Origin: Agathobaculum massiliense
Lineage (GTDB): Bacteria > Bacillota > Clostridia > Oscillospirales > Butyricicoccaceae
Direction: 5' to 3'
Length of the DNA: 64,000 bases
NCBI RefSeq assembly: GCF_900291975.1
Contig: NZ_OMPN01000001.1
Location: forward strand, 2,418,001-2,482,000
A model generated the notes under the pieces. The model saw nothing but the letters and a program-made list of their open reading frames with translations. It did not search any database and had not been told where the DNA came from. A program made the position numbers and the translations under genes. This document shows, one piece after another, positions 1-7,111 of this stretch. Position 1 is the first letter of the stretch. Every line of letters begins with the position of its first letter.

Positions 1-129
1 CAGCAGCGGGAAGCGCCCGTTGCAGGGGGCGAACGAGTTGGTGAGCATGGCGATCAGACGCTCGCGCGGGGAGTCGATGATGCGGCAGCCGACAACGCCG
101 CAGGCGTTGCATCCAAACCCCATGCACAT
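1..129 (-). pseudogene. feoB: feoB C-terminal part (partial, cut off by island and by window edge)
   Basis: Read on the minus strand, this stretch encodes the second conserved core of the ferrous-iron transporter FeoB. It begins [15 protein letters not shown] and continues through [11 protein letters not shown] to [10 protein letters not shown]. The MGFGCN motif and the RERL...CNGRFP block belong to the membrane Gate/core domain. There is no usable upstream FeoB sequence here: the frame leaves homology at position 133, where the island begins. The N-terminal half lies at 10388-11566 on the same strand, and the two halves join in frame through the shared 10-mer. The gene continues beyond position 1, so its C-terminus is unseen. 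As it stands this half has no known translation start and is probably not expressed. Recognition of the family is firm; expression status is inference. Confidence 0.9.
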
Positions 130-151
130 GCTTGGGGAAAAAGTGGATGCG
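119..151. repeat. attL: feoB half-site plus island half-site
   Basis: The left junction holds the feoB-derived flank (CCCAT), the shared 10-mer GCACATGCTT (124-133) and the island arm GGAAAAAGTGGATGCG (136-151). The arm is the inverted partner of the arm at 10431-10446, with one mismatch. In large serine integrase systems attL and attR each pair one bacterial and one element half-site, and this is the pattern seen. The crossover dinucleotide is not determined; the centre of the reconstructed palindrome falls within the 10-mer. Confidence 0.8.
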
Positions 152-401
152 AACTTTTTGTTCGTTTTTTTATATAGTGAAAAGGAGGAGCTTGACTCAC
201 TCCGGCAGGAAAAAGGCAGTCCGCCACAAGCTCAAGCGCCAGCATGCACGGCATCGAGCGTTATTTTGGGGAAAAGAGGCGGAGAAAGTGCGGGAAATGC
301 TGTGTTTGCCGCGGAAAACCGTAATCAGGAAGGTGTTATATACATATTATAGATATGTAAGAACCTGTACGAGTAAAAGGATGCAAAAAGGAGGTATGCG
401 C

Positions 402-512
402 ATGACTGACTCCAAGCCCAAAGCGCGTCCGGCACAGCACAGCAGTACCTTACTGGAGTTGCTGGAGAACGTGATCGCCGCACAATTTGAAATGGAGAAA
501 ACAGCTACATAA
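402..512 (+). CDS. small protein of unknown function upstream of the recombinase
   Basis: A 36-residue reading frame starts at ATG 402, seven bases after a strong ribosome binding site (AAAAGGAGG, 386-394), and ends 46 bases before the recombinase start. The protein begins MTDSKPKARP and has a hydrophobic stretch, TLLELLENVIAAQFEM, that could form one amphipathic helix. The same frame is open further upstream, and a TTG at 192 after AAAGGAGGAG could give a longer, very basic 106-residue version. I do not recognise the family. Its position directly before the recombinase in the same direction suggests a role in element control, for example as a directionality or regulatory factor, but nothing in the sequence proves this. 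Confidence 0.45.
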   Translation: MTDSKPKARPAQHSSTLLELLENVIAAQFEMEKTAT

Positions 513-558
513 GCGGTCGTGACCGTTCGCAGGCGGAAAACGAAGGGAGGAGGCTCGC

Positions 559-2181
559 TTGCATGATCGTATTGCCGCCAACCGGGCGGTACTATATCTG
601 CGGCTGAGCCGCGATGACGCCAACCGGGGTGAGAGCGAGAGCATCCATAACCAGCGTGCCCTGCTGCGGGAGTATGCCGCACGGCAAGGCTTCTCTATGG
701 CGGACGAGTATGTAGACGACGGGTGGCCGGGGACGAACTTCGACCGCCCTCGCTTTCAGGACATGCTGCGCGATATGGAGCAGCACCGGTTCGACATCGT
801 GCTGGTCAAGGACCTGTCCCGCTTGGGGCGCGATTATATCCAGATCGGACGATATATAGAGCTGGTGTTCCCAGAACACGGCGTGCGTCTGATCGCGGTC
901 AATGACGGGCTCGATACCGCGCGGGCGGATACCGATATGGCGCCGTTCCGCAATGTTGTCAATGAGATGTATGCGCGCGATACCAGCCGGAAAATCCGCA
1001 GCGCCTTGCGCGCGAAAATGCAGGAAGGGAAATTCGTCGGGAATTTCGCACCCTATGGGTATCAAAAAGACCCCAGGGATAAAAACCATCTGATTCCGGA
1101 CGGGTATGCGGCGCAGATCGTGCGGCAGATCTTTATTTGGGCGGCGGCGGGCTCCCGTCCGGCGGAGATCGCGCGGAGGCTGGGTGAGCGCGGGGAACCG
1201 CCGCCCGCATTATACCGCTGCCAGGCGCATCCTGAGCTGAATCCGGACTGCTACTCAAAGCACAAGGAATGGACTGCGGGCGGTGTCAGCCGGATCCTGC
1301 GGGATACGGTCTATCTGGGCTGTATCGTGCAGGGGAAGACGGATAAGATCAGCTTCAAGAGTAAGAAAACGCGGGAAAAGCAGCCGGAGGAATGGATCGT
1401 TGTACCGGAACGGCATGAGCCGCTGGTCTCGGTGCAGACCTTTGAGACGGTACAGCACCAGCGCGCGTCCCGCCGCTGTGGCCGGAAAGGGACGTTTGAA
1501 AATCTCTTTTCGGGCCTGGCGTTTTGTATGGACTGCGGCAAGGCCATGTCCACGGTCGGTACGCGGAAAAAGGGTTCGGCCGCGAATCTGGCCTGCGGCG
1601 CATACAAGCTGCACGGCACATCGGCCTGCTCTAATCATTTTATCGCGTATGAGAGCCTGTATCGCTGCGTGCTGGAGGCGGTGCGCCGGTATGCCTGTCT
1701 GTCCGAGAAGGAATGCGACGACCTGTTTGAACGCCTGAACCGCCGCCTGCGGTTGGCCGAGCGGGAACAGGAAGCCGGACGCGAGCGGGAGTGGCTGGAT
1801 CAGGAACTGGCCCGTATGCAGCGCCTGGTCGCACAGCTTTATGAGGATCGTTCAGCGGGCAGGATAGGAGGGACAAATTTCTATCCGCTGCTCGAAAGAT
1901 ACGAACAGAAAACGGCCCAGCTGCAAAAACAGCGCGATGCGTTGCAGCCGGATGCCGGAGATGCGGGCCTGTGGCAGCAGCAGGAGCATCTGCGCGCCCT
2001 GATCCGCCAGTATAAGGATATCGACGAGTTGACGCCGCCGTTGCTCTTTGAACTGATCGGGCGGATCGAAGTAGGGCAAGGTACATACGAAAAAACAGAA
2101 AGGGGTAGGGCCAAACGGCAGAAGCTCTCGATCTCTTTCCGTTTTCTGCCCGAGCCCTGTGAAGTGGAATGGATTGAATAA
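559..2181 (+). CDS. large serine site-specific recombinase (TndX/TnpX-like)
   Basis: The 540-residue protein is the likely integrase/excisionase of the island in feoB. The N-terminal catalytic domain carries YLRLSRDD with the presumed nucleophile Ser17, then the arginine-rich KDLSRLGRDY motif (about residues 87-96). A recombinase DNA-binding domain follows (GKFVGNFAPYGY, then the WTAGGVSRILRDTVYLG block). Next come a zinc beta-ribbon (FCMDCGKAMS...LACGAY...SACSNH, about residues 320-360), a charged coiled-coil region (about 390-450) and a DUF4368-like C-terminus. This order and size fit large serine recombinases of clostridial mobile elements. The start is TTG after AGGGAGGAGG; the nearby ATG at 563 is out of frame. 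Such enzymes cut short att sites and exchange strands through a Ser-DNA link. Its position next to attL supports the att assignment. Confidence 0.93.
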   Translation: MHDRIAANRAVLYLRLSRDDANRGESESIHNQRALLREYAARQGFSMADEYVDDGWPGTNFDRPRFQDMLRDMEQHRFDIVLVKDLSRLGRDYIQIGRYIELVFPEHGVRLIAVNDGLDTARADTDMAPFRNVVNEMYARDTSRKIRSALRAKMQEGKFVGNFAPYGYQKDPRDKNHLIPDGYAAQIVRQIFIWAAAGSRPAEIARRLGERGEPPPALYRCQAHPELNPDCYSKHKEWTAGGVSRILRDTVYLGCIVQGKTDKISFKSKKTREKQPEEWIVVPERHEPLVSVQTFETVQHQRASRRCGRKGTFENLFSGLAFCMDCGKAMSTVGTRKKGSAANLACGAYKLHGTSACSNHFIAYESLYRCVLEAVRRYACLSEKECDDLFERLNRRLRLAEREQEAGREREWLDQELARMQRLVAQLYEDRSAGRIGGTNFYPLLERYEQKTAQLQKQRDALQPDAGDAGLWQQQEHLRALIRQYKDIDELTPPLLFELIGRIEVGQGTYEKTERGRAKRQKLSISFRFLPEPCEVEWIE

Positions 2182-2241
2182 GCGGGGCATGCCGATGAAG
2201 ATCGGATGCGTCCCGCTTTCTATTGAATCGGGGATACGCAA

Positions 2242-2274
2242 AACGGGCGTCCGGCTCAACGCCGGACGCCCGTT
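2242..2274 (-). terminator. terminator after the purine permease gene
   Basis: AACGGGCGTCCGGC and GCCGGACGCCCGTT form a 14-bp stem with a 5-base loop. On the minus strand it is followed by TTTGCG, and it lies 17 bases beyond the permease stop codon. It may also stop read-through from the recombinase side. Confidence 0.75.
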
Positions 2275-2290
2275 CCATTTCCCGAATGTA

Positions 2291-3652
2291 TCAGAGGAAA
2301 ATATATTTGAGGATAAACAGGACCGCCAGTACATACATCAGCGGCGCGACCTTTTTCCCCTTGCCGGCCGCCAGGTTGAGCAGCACATAGGAGATAATGC
2401 CCATGGAGATGCCCTCGGAGATGCTGTAGAACAGCGGCATCGAAAGAATGGCGAGGTAAGCCGGAATGGCATCGGTCAGGTTGTCCAGATCGAAGCGGAT
2501 TTCCGTCACCGTGCCAACCATCAGGAAGCCGACCATGATGAGCGCGGGCGCGGTGGCGAACGAGGGGATCGCGGTGAAAATCGGCGCGAACAGGGTGGAT
2601 ACCAGGAACAGGCCGGCGGTGACGAGGGCGGTCAGGCCGGTACGGCCGCCGACCGCAACGCCGGAGGCGGATTCGACGAACGTCGTCGTGGTCGAGGTGC
2701 CGAGCACCGCGCCGGCGGAGGTCGCAATTGCGTCGGACAGCAGGGCGGGCTTGATGCGGGGCAGCTTACCATCCTTATCCAGCATATCCGCCTTGGTGGC
2801 AACGCCGATCAGCGTACCCAGGGTATCGAAGATATCTACAAACAGGAACGAGAAGATCACAACGATAAAATTGATGATGCCGACCGTGCTGAAGTCCACG
2901 TTGAAGCACTGGCCGAACGTCAGGCCGAGCTTGGTGAAATCGGTCATGCCAAACGCGGGGAACAGGGAGTAGAAGCCCGCTTCCGCGTCTGGAACATACA
3001 GGCCGACCCCCTGACAGGCCATGCCAATGATCCAGGTCAGCAGGATGCCGAACAGGATAGCGCCCTTGACCTGATGGATATACAGCACGGCGGTGATAAA
3101 CAGGCCGACCAGCGCGAGCAGCGCGCAGATGCCAGCGGTATGGAAGTTATCCGTAAAGCTGGTGATGGTAACGAGCGTGGAGGAATCCACGGACAGCCCC
3201 GCGTTCTGTAGGCCGATAAAGGCGATGAACAGGCCGATGCCCACGGAAACGCCGCGTTTGAGCGTCAGCGGGATCGCATTGAAGATCGCCTCGCGCACAT
3301 TGGTCAGCGAGAGGACGACAAAGATCAGACCCTCGACAAAGACGGCGAGCAGCGCGACCTGCCAGCTGTAGCCGTAACCGGCGACGACCGTATACGCCAT
3401 AAAAGCGTTCAAGCCCATGCCGGCGGACAGGGCAAACGGCAGGTTGGCCATCAGCGCCATGCACACCGTGCCGATGAACGAAGCCAGCGCGGTAGCGAGC
3501 AGGACGGCGGTCGGGTCCATGCCGGTCGAACCGAGAATGCTTGGATTGACCGCGAGGATATACGCCATGGTCATAAACGTGGTGACGCCGGCCATGACCT
3601 CGGTCCGGACGGTGGTCTTATTATCGGACAGCTTGAATACTCTTTCCAACAT
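2291..3652 (-). CDS. NCS2-family purine (adenine/guanine/hypoxanthine) permease, AzgA/PbuG-like
   Basis: A 453-residue inner-membrane transporter that brings nucleobases in by proton symport. The start MLERVFKLSDNKTTVRTEVMAG and the block TTFMTMAYILAVNP are typical of the AzgA/PbuG branch of NCS2. About a dozen hydrophobic segments are visible, along with the conserved segment LLSDAIATSAGAVLGTST and a VESASGVAVGGRTGLTA motif. The length is normal for the family. It lies 40 bases downstream of apt on the same strand, so import and phosphoribosylation of purines are probably one operon. No purine riboswitch is visible upstream. The exact base transported cannot be read from sequence. It is cargo of the serine-recombinase island. 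Confidence 0.9.
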   Translation of the reverse strand: MLERVFKLSDNKTTVRTEVMAGVTTFMTMAYILAVNPSILGSTGMDPTAVLLATALASFIGTVCMALMANLPFALSAGMGLNAFMAYTVVAGYGYSWQVALLAVFVEGLIFVVLSLTNVREAIFNAIPLTLKRGVSVGIGLFIAFIGLQNAGLSVDSSTLVTITSFTDNFHTAGICALLALVGLFITAVLYIHQVKGAILFGILLTWIIGMACQGVGLYVPDAEAGFYSLFPAFGMTDFTKLGLTFGQCFNVDFSTVGIINFIVVIFSFLFVDIFDTLGTLIGVATKADMLDKDGKLPRIKPALLSDAIATSAGAVLGTSTTTTFVESASGVAVGGRTGLTALVTAGLFLVSTLFAPIFTAIPSFATAPALIMVGFLMVGTVTEIRFDLDNLTDAIPAYLAILSMPLFYSISEGISMGIISYVLLNLAAGKGKKVAPLMYVLAVLFILKYIFL

Positions 3653-3692
3653 TTTGTTTTTCAGCCCCTTTTCTTTCTCTGGTTTCCCTTTC

Positions 3693-4217
3693 TTATTTGC
3701 CGTCGTAGGATACGACGGTCGCCAGCGGATAGTCTTTCAGACGGTCGCGCCCATGCAGGCCCTTCAGCTCCAGCAGGCAGACGATCTTGACGACCTTTGC
3801 GCCGAGCTGCTCCAACAGATGCGCCGCCGCCTCCAGCGTGCCGCCGGTCGCGATCAGGTCGTCGATCAGGACGACACGCATGCCGGGCTTGATATCGTCC
3901 TTATGGACCTCGATTGTGGCGGTGCCGTACTCTAGGCTGTAGGTCGCCCCGACTGTCTCGCGGGGCAGCTTGCCCTCCTTGCGGATGGGGATGAACGGCT
4001 TGTGCAGTTTGTACGCGATCGGCATACCGAACAGGAAGCCGCGGGATTCCAGACCCGCGACCACATCGAACGGCTCCCCCTCGAGCAGCGCGGCCATCTC
4101 GTCGACCGAAAGCTGCAGACCGTCCGCGCTGCCGATGGCGGTGGTGATGTCGCGGAAGATCACGCCCGGTTCGGGAAAATCCGGAATGCTGGTGATATAC
4201 GGTTCTATTTTGCTCAT
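3693..4217 (-). CDS. apt: adenine phosphoribosyltransferase
   Basis: This cytoplasmic salvage enzyme makes AMP from adenine and PRPP. The 174-residue protein starts MSKIEPYITSIPDFPEPGV and contains the typical FPEPGVIFRDIT block. It also has GLESRGFLFG, RKEGKLP, and the PRPP-binding motif VVLIDDLIATGGT (about residues 118-130). An in-frame extension to 4307 exists, but the ATG at 4217 has a strong site (AAAGAAGGAGGAAGC) in front and matches the family start. Length is typical. It is the first gene of a two-gene unit with the purine permease, which supplies the substrate. A promoter-like pair lies at 4329-4356. Confidence 0.95.
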   Translation of the reverse strand: MSKIEPYITSIPDFPEPGVIFRDITTAIGSADGLQLSVDEMAALLEGEPFDVVAGLESRGFLFGMPIAYKLHKPFIPIRKEGKLPRETVGATYSLEYGTATIEVHKDDIKPGMRVVLIDDLIATGGTLEAAAHLLEQLGAKVVKIVCLLELKGLHGRDRLKDYPLATVVSYDGK

Positions 4218-4328
4218 GCTTCCTCCTTCTTTGGTGCGGGCGGTGCGGCCCGCGGTTTTTGTGGCTGGTTTCCCCCTGTCTGCGGCGGACGCGCGCCCGA
4301 ATGCCACGACCGCGCCGCATACAAATTA

Positions 4329-4356
4329 ATTGTAACAAATCTTTCGCACTTTACAA
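4329..4356 (-). promoter_or_regulatory. putative promoter of apt and the purine permease
   Basis: On the minus strand TTGTAA (4351-4356) and TACAAT (4329-4334) are separated by 16 bases, about 110 bases ahead of the apt start. The leader between them and apt shows no recognisable purine aptamer. Confidence 0.5.
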
Positions 4357-4481
4357 GAGCTTTATTTGCCGAAATACGACAAGATATCCGTTTTTATTTT
4401 TATATGTCAGATTGGGCGGCAGGGGTTGCACAGCGTATGGTTTGTCAGACACATTTTGATTTGATATAATATGTATCAAGT

Positions 4482-5288
4482 CTAATCTGCAATCTTAATC
4501 AGAACCTGCGTCATGTATTCTTTTTCGTTGGCAATCATATAGTCTGTAAGCTCGCGCTCAAAGGAATATCCTGTAAGCTGTAGATTGTGTTCGTTGGCAT
4601 AATTTAGCATTTTTTTATATAATTCAGGAAGTCTGTCCCATCCACCTTTTAGATAGCCGCACAGATACGCTCCCTTTGGCCTTATCATAAAACCGCTTTG
4701 CTTTTTATGTTCCATTATCACCGTATATAAGCCGTCATATTTGTCAAATTGTCCCTCCTGAAGCTTATATAGAGAGATATAGCTCCCTACGCCTGAGCGA
4801 TACTGTTCTGGCGGCCAGATACTTTGAACATATGTAAAGACTTTGATAAGGTTATCCTCCTCAAATTCATAAGGGACGGTCAACAGATATTCTTTTTTCA
4901 GATAAACTATTTCTATATGGATATCGCTGATTTGCTGGCAAAGTAAAAGATGTTCTTTTTTCTGGCTTAGAACAGACTTGACCGCTTTCAGCTTTCGGAT
5001 TTCCGCATCAATTTCCCGTTGCTTGACAGAAACAATTTCAAGGAATTTCTGTTCGTCAAAGGAATGGATAAATGCTTTGATCTCCGCAATGCTCAGATTG
5101 AGTTCTTTCAGCATACGGATATATTCAAAATCTATGCTCTGTGAATAGTCATAATATCGATATCCGTTCTCCCCCTTGTAGCGTGGAGAAAACAAACCGA
5201 TATAATCGTAATAATGCAACGTCCTTTTATTGACATTGTGTAATTCTGCGAACTGTGCGGTTGTAAGCCGTATGGTTTTATTTTCCAT
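4482..5288 (-). CDS. MerR-family regulator with GyrI-like effector-binding domain
   Basis: A 268-residue transcription factor. The N-terminal winged helix reads LTTAQFAELHNVNKRTLHYYDYIGLFSP and then GYRYYDYSQ, the canonical MerR signature. A dimerisation helix rich in K/E/R covers about residues 75-115. The C-terminal part (about 120-268, ending near KEYMTQVLIKIAD) resembles the BmrR/TipA-type GyrI-like ligand domain. Members of this branch bind small hydrophobic molecules and over-twist promoters with 19-bp spacers. Such a promoter (5300-5330) lies between this gene and the divergent GNAT gene, so the GNAT is the likely target. The region is visibly more AT-rich than its neighbours, suggesting separate acquisition within the island. 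Confidence 0.88.
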   Translation of the reverse strand: MENKTIRLTTAQFAELHNVNKRTLHYYDYIGLFSPRYKGENGYRYYDYSQSIDFEYIRMLKELNLSIAEIKAFIHSFDEQKFLEIVSVKQREIDAEIRKLKAVKSVLSQKKEHLLLCQQISDIHIEIVYLKKEYLLTVPYEFEEDNLIKVFTYVQSIWPPEQYRSGVGSYISLYKLQEGQFDKYDGLYTVIMEHKKQSGFMIRPKGAYLCGYLKGGWDRLPELYKKMLNYANEHNLQLTGYSFERELTDYMIANEKEYMTQVLIKIAD

Positions 5289-5299
5289 AAATTACCTCG

Positions 5300-5330
5300 T
5301 TGACATTACACTTACTGTATAGTTTATGAT
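5300..5330 (+). promoter_or_regulatory. MerR-type promoter with 19-bp spacer driving the GNAT gene
   Basis: TTGACA (5300-5305) and TATGAT (5325-5330) are separated by 19 bases, longer than the normal 17, which is the hallmark of MerR-activated promoters. The spacer contains TACACTTACTGTA, a short dyad where the regulator would sit. It faces the acetyltransferase at 5376. Confidence 0.65.
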
Positions 5331-5375
5331 AAGTATATGCCAAATGAAAGCAAAAGGAAAGGGGTTTGACCGGAT

Positions 5376-6002
5376 ATGGAAAATAACATAAAATTAAGAG
5401 AGTTAAAGAAAGAAGATGTACCAGCATTGGAAGATGTGATAAGAAAAACATGGAATTATGACAGATTTGCAACCCCAAAGACAGCTCGTAAGCTTGCAAA
5501 AGTCTATCTTGCAACCTGTTTGACAAATCAGACCTATACGCGAGTTGCGGAAGTCAACGGTGTTCCTGTGGGACTGATTTTGGGAAAGGATATAGAAAAA
5601 CATCACTGTCCGCCGAAATATCGCCTGCGCCAAATATCCGCATTATGCGGATTGCTGATTTCTAAAGAGGGGCGTGAAATACTGAATTTCTATAAGAATG
5701 TGGACGATATAGACAACCGGCTCTTAAGACAGTGCAGCAAAGACTATAAAGGGGAGCTTGCCCTGTTTGCCCTGTCCCCCGAATACAGAGGGCTTGGGAT
5801 CGGGAAAATGCTGTTCCGCTGTTTATTAGCCTATATGGAAAGCCGGAGTATTAGCGATTTCTATCTTTATACCGATACAAGCTGTAATTTCGGATTTTAT
5901 GAGCATCAGGGCATGGTACGCCAACAGCAGTACAAACACCTTGTCCATATGAAAGGACAAAAAGGCGAATTGGAATTTTATCTTTATGACATGGCGGTAT
6001 AA
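5376..6002 (+). CDS. GNAT-family N-acetyltransferase
   Basis: The 208-residue protein has the GNAT fold signature. An N-terminal strand reads IKLRELKKEDVPALEDVI. The acetyl-CoA pyrophosphate loop is SPEYRGLGIGKMLFRCLL (about residues 132-149). The C-terminal part SDFYLYTDTSCNFGFYEHQGM resembles motif B. It probably acetylates a small molecule, possibly the inducer sensed by the divergent MerR protein; the acceptor is unknown. The start is ATG 5376 after AAAGGAAAGGGG. Base composition matches the AT-rich MerR gene rather than the rest of the island, so the two form a unit. Confidence 0.87.
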   Translation: MENNIKLRELKKEDVPALEDVIRKTWNYDRFATPKTARKLAKVYLATCLTNQTYTRVAEVNGVPVGLILGKDIEKHHCPPKYRLRQISALCGLLISKEGREILNFYKNVDDIDNRLLRQCSKDYKGELALFALSPEYRGLGIGKMLFRCLLAYMESRSISDFYLYTDTSCNFGFYEHQGMVRQQQYKHLVHMKGQKGELEFYLYDMAV

Positions 6003-6091
6003 AATCATAAATTTTGATTTTACCTGAATTTATTTGCTTTCGAAAAGGTTAGCATAAATAAAAAACGAAACAGAGAAAAGGGACGACGGAT

Positions 6092-6754
6092 ATGGATAAG
6101 AAAACAGGCGGTGCAAGGGCGTATATGGGGATACTGCTGTCCGGCGTTTTGGCCGGCATGATGATCTCGGTTGGCGGGACGGTATATTTATCGGTGGACA
6201 GCAAGGTGGTCGGCGCTTCGCTGTTCAGCATCGGATTGTTTTTTGTGGTTTCCATGCGGCTGTGGCTGTATACCGGCAAGATCGGGTATCTGTTCCGCGG
6301 CGGACACGGCTATGCCGCGAAGCTGCTGCTGACGCTTGCGGGAAATTTTGCGGGCGCATTCGGCACAGCGCTGCTGCTTCGGCAGACGCGCGCAGCGGCA
6401 AATCTGGTTGGACGCGCGGCTGAGCTGAGTGCGGTAAAGCTGCAGGACGAGCCGGTCAGCGTTTTTATCCTAGCGGTGTTCTGCGGCGTGCTGATGTACA
6501 TTGGCGTGAATGGGTTTGGCGTTTTTGAGCTTGCACTGGGCAAATACGCTGCGGTATTTTTGGCCGTTGCAGTGTTCATCCTTTCCGGCTTTGAGCACTG
6601 TGTTGCCAATATGTTTTATTATTCGCTGGCCGGCGTGTGGGACAGCGGGCAGGCGTGGCTGTCCATGGCGGTCATGGTACTGGGTAATTCGGCAGGTTCG
6701 GTCGTTGTGGCGGAGGGATACCGCGCCGCACAGAAGCTGCAGGACGCGGCATAA
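6092..6754 (+). CDS. formate/nitrite transporter (FNT) family channel
   Basis: A 220-residue membrane protein with six hydrophobic segments, the FNT number. They start near residues 11, 40, 75, 122, 150 and 190. The FNT signature appears as GFEHCVANMFYYSLAG, and a G-N motif (VLGNSAGSVVVAEGY) sits in the last segment. FNT channels are pentamers that pass formate, nitrite, hydrosulfide or other small anions across the inner membrane. The protein is shorter than the usual 250-285 residues but appears complete, with short termini. No pyruvate-formate lyase or nitrite reductase gene is next to it, so the anion is unknown. A terminator follows at 6773-6812. Confidence 0.85.
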   Translation: MDKKTGGARAYMGILLSGVLAGMMISVGGTVYLSVDSKVVGASLFSIGLFFVVSMRLWLYTGKIGYLFRGGHGYAAKLLLTLAGNFAGAFGTALLLRQTRAAANLVGRAAELSAVKLQDEPVSVFILAVFCGVLMYIGVNGFGVFELALGKYAAVFLAVAVFILSGFEHCVANMFYYSLAGVWDSGQAWLSMAVMVLGNSAGSVVVAEGYRAAQKLQDAA

Positions 6755-6772
6755 CTCCACATAATAACACGA

Positions 6773-6812
6773 AAAAGCGCTTCGACACGCAGGGACCGTG
6801 CCGGAGCGCTTT
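6773..6812 (+). terminator. terminator after the FNT gene
   Basis: AAAAAGCGCTTCGACACG and GTGCCGGAGCGCTTTT form a long stem, with imperfect pairing in the middle, ending in a T run. Confidence 0.75.
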
Positions 6813-7061
6813 TAAGGATACTATATAGCAGGCCGGCCGTTTTTATAGGACGGAATCGGGACATTGCGGATTGTTTCGAGCGTGTATCAGACGAATAAGT
6901 AGGTATAATCACAGTAAGGCTTAAAGCACAAGCCTTGATCGCGATAGTTATAGATAAACTTTTTCAGCATAAATTTGCAGAGCATAGCACGCGGTTCAAC
7001 GGCTCTTGCGAAGGCTTAGCGAACATTTTAAGCGTGCTTAACATTGCCGCGCGGACAGGAA
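6813..7061. other. intergenic stretch without a recognisable gene
   Basis: Between the two convergent terminators I see no open frame with a ribosome binding site and no known RNA. The long plus-strand frame that starts here is the complement of the ilvD-like gene. The stretch is moderately AT-rich and may be remnant sequence inside the island. Confidence 0.5.
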
Positions 7062-7092
7062 AACCGCCTGCGGCTGGTCGCCGCAGGCGGTT
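7062..7092 (-). terminator. terminator after the IlvD/Edd dehydratase gene
   Basis: AACCGCCTGCGGC and GCCGCAGGCGGTT form a 13-bp stem with a 5-base loop, followed by TTTCC on the minus strand. It lies 19 bases past the stop codon. Confidence 0.8.
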
Positions 7093-7111
7093 GGGAAAGC
7101 CTGTTTGCGCG

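Noticed and set aside
4218-4328. Purine riboswitch before apt
   Set aside because: No purine aptamer core or matching helices could be found in the leader.
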